From the NCBI RefSeq assembly GCF_040115645.1, contig NW_027096037.1, positions 1-64,000 of the forward strand: 64,000 nucleotides of DNA. Reading direction: 5' to 3'. Positions 15,575 through 30,100 of this stretch are shown piece by piece. Made by a program: the position numbers and the translations under genes. This DNA is from Euwallacea fornicatus. Taxonomy: Eukaryota; Arthropoda; Insecta; Coleoptera; Curculionidae. A model generated the notes under the pieces. It did no database searches, was not told the origin of the DNA, and saw nothing but the letters and a program-made list of their open reading frames with translations. Within the stretch, counting starts at the first letter, position 1; each line of letters starts with the position of its first letter.

Positions 15575-17640
15575 TTAAGATTCACAACACATCAAATTTG
15601 CATCTAGTTGAATTTCCAAGAAAAATAGTACTTTGAGTACTCGAACCCACAACTTTTGGGGCTTTTCAAATACTGAAACTCGATAACTACGGAAAATGAG
15701 TACCAAATTCCTTAAACAATGTGTCAAATTAATCAGCTCTTCGAGGCCTTTAAGATTCACAACACATCAAATTTGCATCTAGTTGAATTTCCAAGAAAAA
15801 TAGTACTTTGTGTACTCGAACACACAACTTTTGGGACTTTTCAAATACTGAAACTCGATAACTACGGAAAATGAGGACCAAATTCCTTAAACAAAGTGTC
15901 AAATTAATCAGCTCTTCGAGGCCTTTAAGATTCACAACACATCAAATTTGCATCTAGTTGAATTTCCAAGAAAAATAGTACTTTGTGTACTCGAACACAC
16001 AACTTTTGGGACTTTTCAAATACTGAAACTCGATAACTACGGAAAATGAGGACCAAATTCCTTAAACAAAGTGTCAAATTAATCAGCACTACGACGCCTT
16101 TAAGATTCACAACACATCAACTTTGCATCTAGTTGAATTTCCAAGAAAAATAGTACTTTGTGTACTCGAACACACAACTTTTGGGACTTTTCAAATACTG
16201 AATCTCGATAACTACGGAAAATGAATATCAAATTCCTTAAACAAAGTGTCAAATTAATCAGCTCTTCGAGGCCTTTAAAATGTCACAACACATCAACTTG
16301 GCATCTAGTTGAATTTCCAAGAAAAATAGTACTTTGTGTACTCGAACACACAACTTTTGGGGCTTTTCAAATACTGAAACTCGATAACTACGGAAAATGA
16401 GTACCAAATTCCTTAAACAAAGTGTCAAATTAATCAGCACTACGACGCCTTTAAGATTCACAACACATCAACTTTGCATCTAGTTGAATTTCCAAGAAAA
16501 ATAGTACTTTGTGTACTCGAACACACAACTTTTGGGACTTTTCAAATACTGAATCTCGATAACTACGGAAAATGAGTACCAAATTCCTTAAACAAAGTGT
16601 CAAATTAATCAGCACTACGAGGCCTTTAAGATTCACAACACATCAAATTTGCATCTAGTTGAATTTCCAAGAAAAATAGTACTTTGAGTACTCGAACCCA
16701 CAACTTTTGGGGCTTTTCAAATACTGAAACTCGATAACTACGGAAAATGAGTACCAAATTCCTTAAACAATGTGTCAAATTAATCAGCTCTTCGAGGCCT
16801 TTAAGATTCACAACACATCAAATTTGCATCTAGTTGAATTTCCAAGAAAAATAGTACTTTGTGTACTCGAACACACAACTTTTGGGACTTTTCAAATACT
16901 GAAACTCGATAACTACGGAAAATGAGGACCAAATTCCTTAAACAAAGTGTCAAATTAATCAGCTCTTCGAGGCCTTTAAGATTCACAACACATCAAATTT
17001 GCATCTAGTTGAATTTCCAAGAAAAATAGTACTTTGTGTACTCGAACACACAACTTTTGGGACTTTTCAAATACTGAAACTCGATAACTACGGAAAATGA
17101 GGACCAAATTCCTTAAACAAAGTGTCAAATTAATCAGCACTACGACGCCTTTAAGATTCACAACACATCAACTTTGCATCTAGTTGAATTTCCAAGAAAA
17201 ATAGTACTTTGTGTACTCGAACACACAACTTTTGGGACTTTTCAAATACTGAATCTCGATAACTACGGAAAATGAATATCAAATTCCTTAAACAAAGTGT
17301 CAAATTAATCAGCTCTTCGAGGCCTTTAAAATGTCACAACACATCAACTTGGCATCTAGTTGAATTTCCAAGAAAAATAGTACTTTGTGTACTCGAACAC
17401 ACAACTTTTGGGGCTTTTCAAATACTGAAACTCGATAACTACGGAAAATGAGTACCAAATTCCTTAAACAAAGTGTCAAATTAATCAGCACTACGACGCC
17501 TTTAAGATTCACAACACATCAACTTTGCATCTAGTTGAATTTCCAAGAAAAATAGTACTTTGTGTACTCGAACACACAACTTTTGGGACTTTTCAAATAC
17601 TGAATCTCGATAACTACGGAAAATGAATATCAAATTCCTT
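15575..17640. repeat. Six-monomer tandem duplication within the satellite
   Basis: The variant series starting at 15575 recurs at 16626 with a constant 1051-bp offset (15575/16626, 15750/16801, 15925/16976, 16258/17309). This corresponds to six monomers duplicated in tandem. The copies diverge near their ends: at 16571 the first copy reads AATGAGTACC where the second reads AATGAATATC. Confidence 0.75.
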
Positions 17641-20600
17641 AAACAAAGTGTCAAATTAATCAGCTCTTCGAGGCCTTTAAAATGTCACAACACATCAACT
17701 TGGCATCTAGTTGAATTTCCAAGAAAAATAGTACTTTGTGTACTCGAACACACAACTTTTGGGACTTTTCAAATACTGAAACTCGATAACTACGGAAAAT
17801 GAGGACCAAATTCCTTAAACAAAGTGTCAAATTAATCAGCACTACGAGGCCTTTAAGATTCACAACACATCAACTTTGCATCTAGTTGAATTTCCAAGAA
17901 AAATAGTACTTTGTGTACTCGAACACACAACTTTTGGGACTTTTCAAATACTGAAACTCGATAACTACGGAAAATGAGGACCAAATTCCTTAAACAAAGT
18001 GTCAAATTAATCAGCTCTTCGAGGCCTTTAAAATGTCACAACACATCATCTTTGCATCTTGATGAATTTCCAAGAAATATAGTACTTTGTGTACTCGAAC
18101 ACACAACTTTTGTGACTTTTCAAACTCTGAAACTCGATAACTACGGAAAATGAGGACCAAATTCCTTAAACAAAGTGTCAAATTAATCAGCTCTTCGAGG
18201 CCTTTAAAATGTCACAACACATCATCTTTGCATCTTGATGAATTTCCAAGAAATATAGTACTTTGTGTACTCGAACACACAACTTTTGTGACTTTTCAAA
18301 CTCTGAAACTCGATAACTACGGAAAATGAGGACCAAATTCCTTAAACAAAGTGTCAAATTAATCAGCTCTTCGAGGCCTTTAAAATGTCACAACACATCA
18401 ACTTGGCATCTAGTTGAATTTCCAAGAAAAATAGTACTTTGTGTACTCGAACACACAACTTTTGGGACTTTTCAAATACTGAAACTCGATAACTACGGAA
18501 AATGAGGACCAAATTCCTTAAACAAAGTGTCAAATTAATCAGCACTACGAGGCCTTTAAGATTCACAACACATCAACTTGGCATCTAGTTGAATTTCCAA
18601 GAAAAATAGTACTTTGTGTACTCGAACACACAACTTTTGGGACTTTTCAAATACTGAAACTCGATAACTACGGAAAATGAGTACCAAATTCCTTAAATAA
18701 AGTGTCAAATTAATCAGCACTACGAGGCCTTTAAGATTCACAACACATCAACTTTGCATCTAGTTGAATTTCCTAGAAATACAGTACTTTGTGTACTCGA
18801 ACACACAACTTTTGGGACTTTTCAAATACTGAAACTCGATAACTACGGAAAATGAGGACCAAATTCCTTAAACAAAGTGTCAAATTAATCAGCACTACGA
18901 GGCCTTTAAGATTCACAACACATCAAATTTGCATCTAGTTGAATTTCCAAGAAAAATAGTACTTTGTGTACTCGAACACACAACTTTTGGGGCTTTTCAA
19001 ATACTGAAACTCGACAACTACGGAAAATTAGGACCAAATTTCTTAAACAAAGTGTCAAATTAATCAGCTCTTCGAGGCCTTTAAAATGTCACAACACATC
19101 AAATTTGCATCTAGTTGAATTTCCAAGAAAAATAGTACTTTGTGTACTCGAACACACAACTTTTATGACTTTTCAAATACTGAAACTCGATAACTACGGA
19201 AAATGAGTACCAAATTCCTTAAACAAAGTGTCAAATTAATCAGCACTACGAGGCCTTTAAGATTCACAACTCATCATCTTTGCATCTAGTTGAGTTTCCA
19301 AGAAAAATAGTACTTTGAGTACTCGAACTCACAACTTTTGGGGCTTTTCAAATACTGAAACTCGATAACTACGGAAAATGAGTACCAAATTCCTTAAACA
19401 AAGTGTCAAATTAATCAGCACTACGAGGCCTTTAAGATTCACAACACATCAACTTTGCATCTAGTTGAATTTCCTAGAAATACAGTACTTTGTGTACTCG
19501 AACTCACAACTTTTGGGGCTTTTCAAATACTGAAACTCGATAACTACGGAAAATGAGTACCAAATTCCTTAAACAAAGTGTCAAATTGATCAGCTCTTCG
19601 AGGCCTTTAAGATTCACAACACATCAAATTTGCATCTAGTTGAATTTCCAACAAAAATAGTACTTTGAGTACTCGAACCCACAACTTTTGGGGGTTTTCA
19701 AATACTGAAACTCGATAACTACGGACAATTAGTACCAAATTCCTTAAACAATGTGTCAAATTAATCAGCACTACGAGGCCTTTAAGATTCACAACACATT
19801 AACTTTGCATCTAGTTGAATTTCCTAGAAATACAGTACTTTGTGTACTCGAACTCACAACTTTTGGGGCTTTTCAAATACTGAAACTCGATAACTACGGA
19901 AAATGAGTACCAAATTCCTTAAGCAAAGTGTCAAATTAATCAGCTCTTCGAGGCCTTTAAGATTCTCAACACATCAAATTTGCATCTAGTTGAATTTCCA
20001 AGAAAAATAGTACTTTGTGTACTCGAACTCACAACTTTTGGGGCTTTTCAAATACTGAAACTCGATAACTACGGAAAATGAGTACCAAATTCCTTAAACA
20101 ATGTGTCAAATTAATCAGCACTACGAGGCCTTTAAGATTCACAACACATCAACTTTGCATCTAGTTGAATTTCCAAGAAAAATAGTACTTTGTGTACTCG
20201 AACACACAACTTTTGGGACTTTTCAAATACTGAAACTCGATAACTACGGAAAATGAGGACCAAATTCCTTAAACAAAGTGTCAAATTAATCAGCACTACG
20301 AGGCCTTTAAGATTCACAACACATCAAATTTGCATCTAGTTGAATTTCCAAGAAAAATAGTACTTTGAGTACTCGAACCCACAACTTTTGGGGCTTTTCA
20401 AATACTGAAACTCGATAACTACGGAAAATGAGTACCAAATTCCTTAAACAAAGTGTCAAATTAATCAGCACTACGACGCCTTTAAGATTCACAACACATC
20501 AAATTTGCATCTAGTTGAATTTCCAAGAAAAATAGTACTTTGAGTACTCGAACCCACAACTTTTGGGGCTTTTCAAATACTGAAACTCGATAACTACGGA

Positions 20601-23600
20601 AAATGAGTACCAAATTCCTTAAACAAAGTGTCAAATTAATCAGCACTACGAGGCCTTTAAGATTCACAACACATCAAATTTGCATCTAGTTGAATTTCCA
20701 AGAAAAATAGTACTTTGAGTACTCGAACCCACAACTTTTGGGGCTTTTCAAATACTGAAACTCGATAACTACGGAAAATGAGTACCAAATTCCTTAAACA
20801 ATGTGTCAAATTAATCAGCTCTTCGAGGCCTTTAAGATTCACAACACATTAAATTTGCATCTAGTTGAATTTCCAAGAAAAATAGTACTTTGAGTACTCG
20901 AACCCACAACTTTTGGGGGTTTTCAAATACTGAAACTCGATAACTACGGACAATTAGTACCAAATTCCTTAAACAATGTGTCAAATTAATCAGCACTACG
21001 AGGCCTTTAAGATTCACAACACATCAACTTTGCATCTAGTTGAATTTCCAAGAAAAATAGTACTTTGTGTACTCGAACACACAACTTTTGGGACTTTTCA
21101 AATACTGAAACTCGATAACTACGGAAAATGAGGACCAAATTCCTTAAACAAAGTGTCAAATTAATCAGCACTACGAGGCCTTTAAGATTCACAACACATC
21201 AACTTTGCATCTAGTTGAATTTCCAAGAAAAATAGTACTTTGTGTACTCGAACACACAACTTTTGGGACTTTTCAAATACTGAATCTCGATAACTACGGA
21301 AAATGAATATCAAATTCCTTAAACAAAGTGTCAAATTAATCAGCTCTTCGAGGCCTTTAAAATGTCACAACACATCAACTTGGCATCTAGTTGAATTTCC
21401 AAGAAAAATAGTACTTTGTGTACTCGAACACACAACTTTTGGGACTTTTCAAATACTGAAACTCGATAACTACGGAAAATGAGGACCAAATTCCTTAAAC
21501 AAAGTGTCAAATTAATCAGCTCTTCGAGGCCTTTAAAATGTCACAACACATCATCTTTGCATCTTGATGAATTTCCAAGAAATATAGTACTTTGTGTACT
21601 CGAACACACAACTTTTGTGACTTTTCAAACTCTGAAACTCGATAACTACGGAAAATGAGGACCAAATTCCTTAAACAAAGTGTCAAATTAATCAGCTCTT
21701 CGAGGCCTTTAAAATGTCACAACACATCATCTTTGCATCTTGATGAATTTCCAAGAAATATAGTACTTTGTGTACTCGAACACACAACTTTTGTGACTTT
21801 TCAAACTCTGAAACTCGATAACTACGGAAAATGAGGACCAAATTCCTTAAACTAAGTGTCAAATTAATCAGCTCTTCGAGGCCTTTAAAATGTCACAACA
21901 CATCAACTTGGCATCTAGTTGAATTTCCAAGAAAAATAGTACTTTGTGTACTCGAACACACAACTTTTGGGACTTTTCAAATACTGAAACTCGATAACTA
22001 CGGAAAATGAGGACCAAATTCCTTAAACAAAGTGTCAAATTAATCAGCACTACGAGGCCTTTAAGATTCACAACACATCAAATTTGCATCTAGTTGAATT
22101 TCCAAGAAAAATAGTACTTTGTGTACTCGAACACACAACTTTTGGGGCTTTTCAAATACTGAAACTCGATAACTACGGAAAATTAGGACCAAATTCCTTA
22201 AACAAAGTGTCAAATTAATCAGCACTACGAGGCCTTTAAGATTCACAACACATCAAATTTGCATCTAGTTGAATTTCCAAGAAAAATAGTACTTTGTGTA
22301 CTCGAACACACAACTTTTATGACTTTTCAAATACTGAAACTCGATAACTACGGAAAATGAGGACCAAATTCCTTAAACAAAGTGTCAAATTAATCAGCAC
22401 TACGAGGCCTTTAAGATTCACAACACATCAAATTTGCATCTAGTTGAATTTCCAAGAAAAATAGTACTTTGTGTACTCGAACACACAACTTTTGGGGCTT
22501 TTCAAATACTGAAACTCGATAACTACGGAAAATTAGGACCAAATTCCTTAAACAAAGTGTCAAATTAATCAGCTCTTCGAGGCCTTTAAAATGTCACAAC
22601 ACATCATCTTTGCATCTTGATGAATTTCCAAGAAATATAGTACTTTGTGTACTCGAACACACAACTTTTGTGACTTTTCAAACTCTGAAACTCGATAACT
22701 ACGGAAAATGAGGACCAAATTCCTTAAACAAAGTGTCAAATTAATCAGCTCTTCGAGGCCTTTAAAATGTCACAACACATCAACTTGGCATCTAGTTGAA
22801 TTTCCAAGAAAAATAGTACTTTGTGTACTCGAACACACAACTTTTGGGACTTTTCAAATACTGAAACTCGATAACTACGGAAAATGAGTAACAAATTGCT
22901 TAAACAAAGTGTCAAATTGATCAGCTCTTCGAGGCCTTTAAGATTCACAACACATCAAATTTGCATCTAGTTGAATTTCCAAGAAAAATAGTACTTTGTG
23001 TACTCGAACACACAACTTTTGGGGCTTTTCAAATACTGAAACTCGATAACTACGGAAAATGAGGACCAAATTCCTTAAACAAAGTGTCAAATTAATCAGC
23101 ACTACGAGGCCTTTAAGATTCACAACACATCAAATTTGCATCTAGTTGAATTTCCAAGAAAAATAGTACTTTGTGTACTCGAACACACAACTTTTGGGAC
23201 TTTTCAAATACTGAAACTCGATAACTACGGAAAATGAGTACCAAATTCCTTAAACAATGTGTCAAATTAGTCAGCTCTTCGAGGCCTTTAAGATTCACAA
23301 CACATCAAATTTGCATCTAGTTGAATTTCCAAGAAAAATAGTACTTTGTGTACTCGAACACACAACTTTTGGGGCTTTTCAAATACTGAAACTCGATAAC
23401 TACGGAAAATGAGTACCAAATTCCTTAAACAATGTGTCAAATTAATCAGCTCTACGAGGCCTTTAAGATTCACAACACATCAAATTTGCATCTAGTTGAA
23501 TTTCCAAGAAAAATAGTACTTTGTGTACTGGAACACACAACTTTTGGGACTTTTCAAATACTGAAACTCGATAACTACGGAAAATGAGGACCAAATTCCT

Positions 23601-24145
23601 TAAACAAAGTGTCAAATTAATCAGCACTACGAGGCCTTTAAGATTCACAACACATCAAATTTGCATCTAGTTGAATTTCCAAGAAAAATAGTACTTTGTG
23701 TACTCGAACACACAACTTTTGGGGCTTTTCAAATACTGAAACTCGATAACTACGGAAAATGAGGACCAAATTCCTTAAACAAAGTGTCAAATTAATCAGC
23801 ACTACGAGGCCTTTAAGATTCACAACTCATCATCTTTGCATCTAGTTGAGTTTCCAAGAAAAATAGTACTTTGAGTACTCGAACTCACAACTTTTGGGGC
23901 TTTTCAAATACTGAAACTCGATAACTACGGAAAATGAGGACCAAATTCCTTAAACAAAGTGTCAAATTAATCAGCACTACGAGGCCTTTAAGATTCACAA
24001 CTCATCATCTTTGCATCTAGTTGAGTTTCCAAGAAAAATAGTACTTTGAGTACTCGAACTCACAACTTTTGGGGCTTTTCAAATACTGAAACTCGATAAC
24101 TACGGAAAATGAGTACCAAATTCCTTAAACAAAGTGTCAAATTAA

Positions 24146-27100
24146 TCAGCTCTTCGAGGCCTTTAAAATGTCACAACACATCAACTTGGCATCTAGTTGA
24201 ATTTCCAAGAAAAATAGTACTTTGTGTACTCGAACACACAACTTTTGGGACTTTTCAAATACTGAAACTCGATAACTACGGAAAATGAGTACCAAATTCC
24301 TTAAACAAAGTGTCAAATTGATCAGCTCTTCGAGGCCTTTAAGATTCACAACACATCAAATTTGCATCTAGTTGAATTTCCAAGAAAAATAGTACTTTGT
24401 GTACTGGAACACACAACTTTTGGGACTTTTCAAATACTGAAACTCGATAACTACGGAAAATGAGTACCAAATTCCTTAAACAAAGTGTCAAATTAATCAG
24501 CACTACGAGGCCTTTAAGATTCACAACACATCAACTTTGCATCTAGTTGAATTTCCAAGAAAAATAGTACTTTGTGTACTCGAACACACAACTTTTGGGA
24601 CTTTTCAAATACTGAAACTCGATAACTACGGAAAATTAGGACCAAATTCCTTAAACAAAGTGTCAAATTAATCAGCACTACGAGGATTTTAAGATTCACA
24701 ACACATCAACTTTGCATCTAGTTGAATTTCCAAGAAAAATAGTACTTTGTGTACTCGAACACACAACTTTTGGGACTTTTCAAATACTGAAACTCGATAA
24801 CTACGGAAAATTAGGACCAAATTCCTTAAACAAAGTGTCAAATTAATCAGCACTACGAGGATTTTAAGATTCACAACACATCAACTTTGCATCTAGTTGA
24901 ATTTCCAAGAAAAATAGTACTTTGTGTACTCGAACACACAACTTTTGTGACTTTTCAAACTCTGAAACTCGATAACTACGGAAAATGAGGACCAAATTCC
25001 TTAAACAAAGTGTCAAATTAATCAGCTCTTCGAGGCCTTTAAAATGTCACAACACATCATCTTTGCATCTTGATGAATTTCCAAGAAATATAGTACTTTG
25101 TGTACTCGAACACACAACTTTTGTGACTTTTCAAACTCTGAAACTCGATAACTACGGAAAATGAGGACCAAATTCCTTAAACAAAGTGTCAAATTAATCA
25201 GCTCTTCGAGGCCTTTAAAATGTCACAACACATCAACTTGGCATCTAGTTGAATTTCCAAGAAAAATAGTACTTTGTGTACTCGAACACACAACTTTTGT
25301 GACTTTTCAAACTCTGAAACTCGATAACTACGGAAAATGAGGACCAAATTCCTTAAACAAAGTGTCAAATTAATCAGCTCTTCGAGGCCTTTAAAATGTC
25401 ACAACACATCAACTTGGCATCTAGTTGAATTTCCAAGAAAAATAGTACTTTGTGTACTCGAACACACAACTTTTGGGACTTTTCAAATACTGAAACTCGA
25501 TAACTACGGAAAATGAGTACCAAATTCCTTAAACAAAGTGTCAAATTAATCAGCTCTTCGAGGCCTTTAAAATGTCACAACACATCAACTTGGCATCTAG
25601 TTGAATTTCCAAGAAAAATAGTACTTTGTGTACTCGAACACACAACTTTTGGGACTTTTCAAATACTGAAACTCGATAACTACGGAAAATGAGTACCAAA
25701 TTCCTTAAACAAAGTGTCAAATTAATCAGCTCTTCGAGGCCTTTAAAATGTCACAACACATCAACTTGGCATCTAGTTGAATTTCCAAGAAAAATAGTAC
25801 TTTGTGTACTCGAACACACAACTTTTGTGACTTTTCAAACTCTGAAACTCGATAACTACGGAAAATGAGTACCAAATTCCTTAAACAAAGTGTCAAATTA
25901 ATCAGCACTACGAGGCCTTTAAGATTCACAACTCATCATCTTTGCATCTAGTTGAGTTTCCAAGAAAAATAGTACTTTGAGTACTCGAACTCACAACTTT
26001 TGGGGCTTTTCAAATACTGAAACTCGATAACTACGGAAAATGAGGACCAAATTCCTTAAACAAAGTGTCAAATTAATCAGCACTACGAGGCCTTTAAGAT
26101 TCACAACTCATCATCTTTGCATCTAGTTGAGTTTCCAAGAAAAATAGTACTTTGAGTACTCGAACTCACAACTTTTGGGGCTTTTCAAATACTGAAACTC
26201 GATAACTACGGAAAATGAGTACCAAATTCCTTAAACAAAGTGTCAAATTAATCAGCTCTTCGAGGCCTTTAAAATGTCACAACACATCATCTTTGCATCT
26301 TGATGAATTTCCAAGAAATATAGTACTTTGTGTACTCGAACACACAACTTTTGTGACTTTTCAAACTCTGAAACTCGATAACTACGGAAAATGAGGACCA
26401 AATTCCTTAAACAAAGTGTCAAATTAATCAGCTCTTCGAGGCCTTTAAAATGTCACAACACATCAACTTGGCATCTAGTTGAATTTCCAAGAAAAATAGT
26501 ACTTTGTGTACTCGAACACACAACTTTTGGGACTTTTCAAATACTGAAACTCGATAACTACGGAAAATGAGTACCAAATTCCTTAAACAAAGTGTCAAAT
26601 TGATCAGCTCTTCGAGGCCTTTAAGATTCACAACACATCAAATTTGCATCTAGTTGAATTTCCAAGAAAAATAGTACTTTGTGTACTGGAACACACAACT
26701 TTTGGGACTTTTCAAATACTGAAACTCGATAACTACGGAAAATGAGTACCAAATTCCTTAAACAAAGTGTCAAATTAATCAGCACTACGAGGCCTTTAAG
26801 ATTCACAACACATCAACTTTGCATCTAGTTGAATTTCCAAGAAAAATAGTACTTTGTGTACTCGAACACACAACTTTTGGGACTTTTCAAATACTGAAAC
26901 TCGATAACTACGGAAAATTAGGACCAAATTCCTTAAACAAAGTGTCAAATTAATCAGCACTACGAGGATTTTAAGATTCACAACACATCAACTTTGCATC
27001 TAGTTGAATTTCCAAGAAAAATAGTACTTTGTGTACTCGAACACACAACTTTTGGGACTTTTCAAATACTGAAACTCGATAACTACGGAAAATTAGGACC

Positions 27101-30100
27101 AAATTCCTTAAACAAAGTGTCAAATTAATCAGCACTACGAGGATTTTAAGATTCACAACACATCAACTTTGCATCTAGTTGAATTTCCAAGAAAAATAGT
27201 ACTTTGTGTACTCGAACACACAACTTTTGTGACTTTTCAAACTCTGAAACTCGATAACTACGGAAAATGAGGACCAAATTCCTTAAACAAAGTGTCAAAT
27301 TAATCAGCTCTTCGAGGCCTTTAAAATGTCACAACACATCATCTTTGCATCTTGATGAATTTCCAAGAAATATAGTACTTTGTGTACTCGAACACACAAC
27401 TTTTGTGACTTTTCAAACTCTGAAACTCGATAACTACGGAAAATGAGGACCAAATTCCTTAAACAAAGTGTCAAATTAATCAGCTCTTCGAGGCCTTTAA
27501 AATGTCACAACACATCAACTTGGCATCTAGTTGAATTTCCAAGAAAAATAGTACTTTGTGTACTCGAACACACAACTTTTGTGACTTTTCAAACTCTGAA
27601 ACTCGATAACTACGGAAAATGAGGACCAAATTCCTTAAACAAAGTGTCAAATTAATCAGCTCTTCGAGGCCTTTAAAATGTCACAACACATCAACTTGGC
27701 ATCTAGTTGAATTTCCAAGAAAAATAGTACTTTGTGTACTCGAACACACAGCTTTTGGGACTTTTCAAATACTGAAACTCGATAACTACGGAAAATGAGT
27801 ACCAAATTCCTTAAACAAAGTGTCAAATTAATCAGCTCTTCGAGGCCTTTAAAATGTCACAACACATCAACTTGGCATCTAGTTGAATTTCCAAGAAAAA
27901 TAGTACTTTGTGTACTCGAACACACAGCTTTTGGGACTTTTCAAATACTGAAACTCGATAACTACGGAAAATGAGTACCAAATTCCTTAAACAAAGTGTC
28001 AAATTAATCAGCTCTTCGAGGCCTTTAAAATGTCACAACACATCAACTTGGCATCTAGTTGAATTTCCAAGAAAAATAGTACTTTGTGTACTCGAACACA
28101 CAACTTTTGGGACTTTTCAAACTCTGAAACTCGATAACTACGGAAAATGAGGACCAAATTCCTTAAACAAAGTGTCAAATTAATCAGCTCTTCGAGGCCT
28201 TTAAAATGTCACAACACATCAACTTGGCATCTAGTTGAATTTCCAAGAAAAATAGTACTTTGTGTACTCGAACACACAACTTTTGGGGCTTTTCAAATAC
28301 TGAAACTCGATAACTACGGAAAATGAGGACCAAATTCCTTAAACAAAGTGTCAAATTGATCAGCTCTTCGAGGCCTTTAAGATTCACAACACATCAAATT
28401 TGCATCTAGTTGAATTTCCAAGAAAAATAGTACTTTGTGTACTCGAACACACAACTTTTATGACTTTTCAAATACTGAAACTCGATAACTACGGAAAATG
28501 AGGACCAAATTCCTTAAACAAAGTGTCAAATTAATCAGCACTACGAGGCCTTTAAGATTCACAACACATCAAATTTGCATCTAGTTGAATTTCCAAGAAA
28601 AATAGTACTTTGTGTACTCGAACACACAACTTTTGGGGCTTTTCAAATACTGAAACTCGATAACTACGGAAAATGAGGACCAAATTCCTTAAACAAAGTG
28701 ACAAATTAATCAGCACTACGAGGCCTTTAAGATTCACAACACATCAAATTTGCATCTAGTTGAATTTCCAAGAAAAATAGTACTTTGTGTACTCGAACAC
28801 ACAACTTTTGGGACTTTTCAAATACTGAAACTCGATAACTACGGAAAATGACTACCAAATTCCTTAAACAATGTGTCAAATTAGTCAGCTCTTCGAGGCC
28901 TTTAAAATGTCACAACACATCATCTTTGCATCTTGATGAATTTCCAAGAAAAATAGTACTTTTTGTACTCGAACACACAACTTTTGGGACTTTTCAAATA
29001 CTGAAACTCGATAACTACGGAAAATGAGGACCAAATTCCTTAAACAAAGTGTCAAATTAACCAGCACTACGAGGCCTTTAAGATTCACAACACATCAAAT
29101 TTGCATCTAGTTGAATTTCCAAGAAAAATAGTACTTTGTGTACTCGAACACACAACTTTTGGGGCTTTTCAAATACTGAAACTCGATAACTACGGAAAAT
29201 GAGTACCAAATTCCTTAAACAAAGTGTCAAATTAGTCAGCTCTTCGAGGCCTTTAAAATGTCACAACACATCATCTTTGCATCTTGATGAATTTCCAAGA
29301 AAAATAGTACTTTTTGTACTCGAACACACAACTTTTGGGACTTTTCAAATACTGAAACTCGATAACTACGGAAAATGAGGACCAAATTCCTTAAACAAAG
29401 TGTCAAATTAACCAGCACTACGAGGCCTTTAAGATTCACAACACATCAAATTTGCATCTAGTTGAATTTCCAAGAAAAATAGTACTTTGTGTACTCGAAC
29501 AAACAACTTTTATGACTTTTCAAATACTGAAACTCGATAACTACGGAAAATGAGGACCAAATTCCTTAAACAAAGTGTCAAATTAATCAGCACTACGAGG
29601 CCTTTAAGATTCACAACACATCAAATTTGCATCTAGTTGAATTTCCAAGAAAAATAGTACTTTGTGTACTCGAACACACAACTTTTGGGGCTTTTCAAAT
29701 ACTGAAACTCGATAACTACGGAAAATGAGGACCAAATTCCTTAAACAAAGTGTCAAATTAATCAGCACTACGAGGCCTTTAAGATTCACAACACATCAAC
29801 TTTTCATCTAGTTGAATTTCCAAGAAAAATAGTACTTTGTGTACTCGAACACACAACTTTTGGGGCTTTTCAAACTCTGAAACTCGATAACTACGGACAA
29901 TGAGTACCAAATTCCTTAAACAAAGTGTCAAATTAATCAGCTCTTCGAGGCCTTTAAAATGTCACAACACATCAACTTGGCATCTAGTTGAATTTCCAAG
30001 AAAAATAGTACTTTGTGTACTCGAACACACAACTTTTGGGGCTTTTCAAATACTGAAACTCGATAACTACGGAAAATGAGGACCAAATTCCTTAAACAAA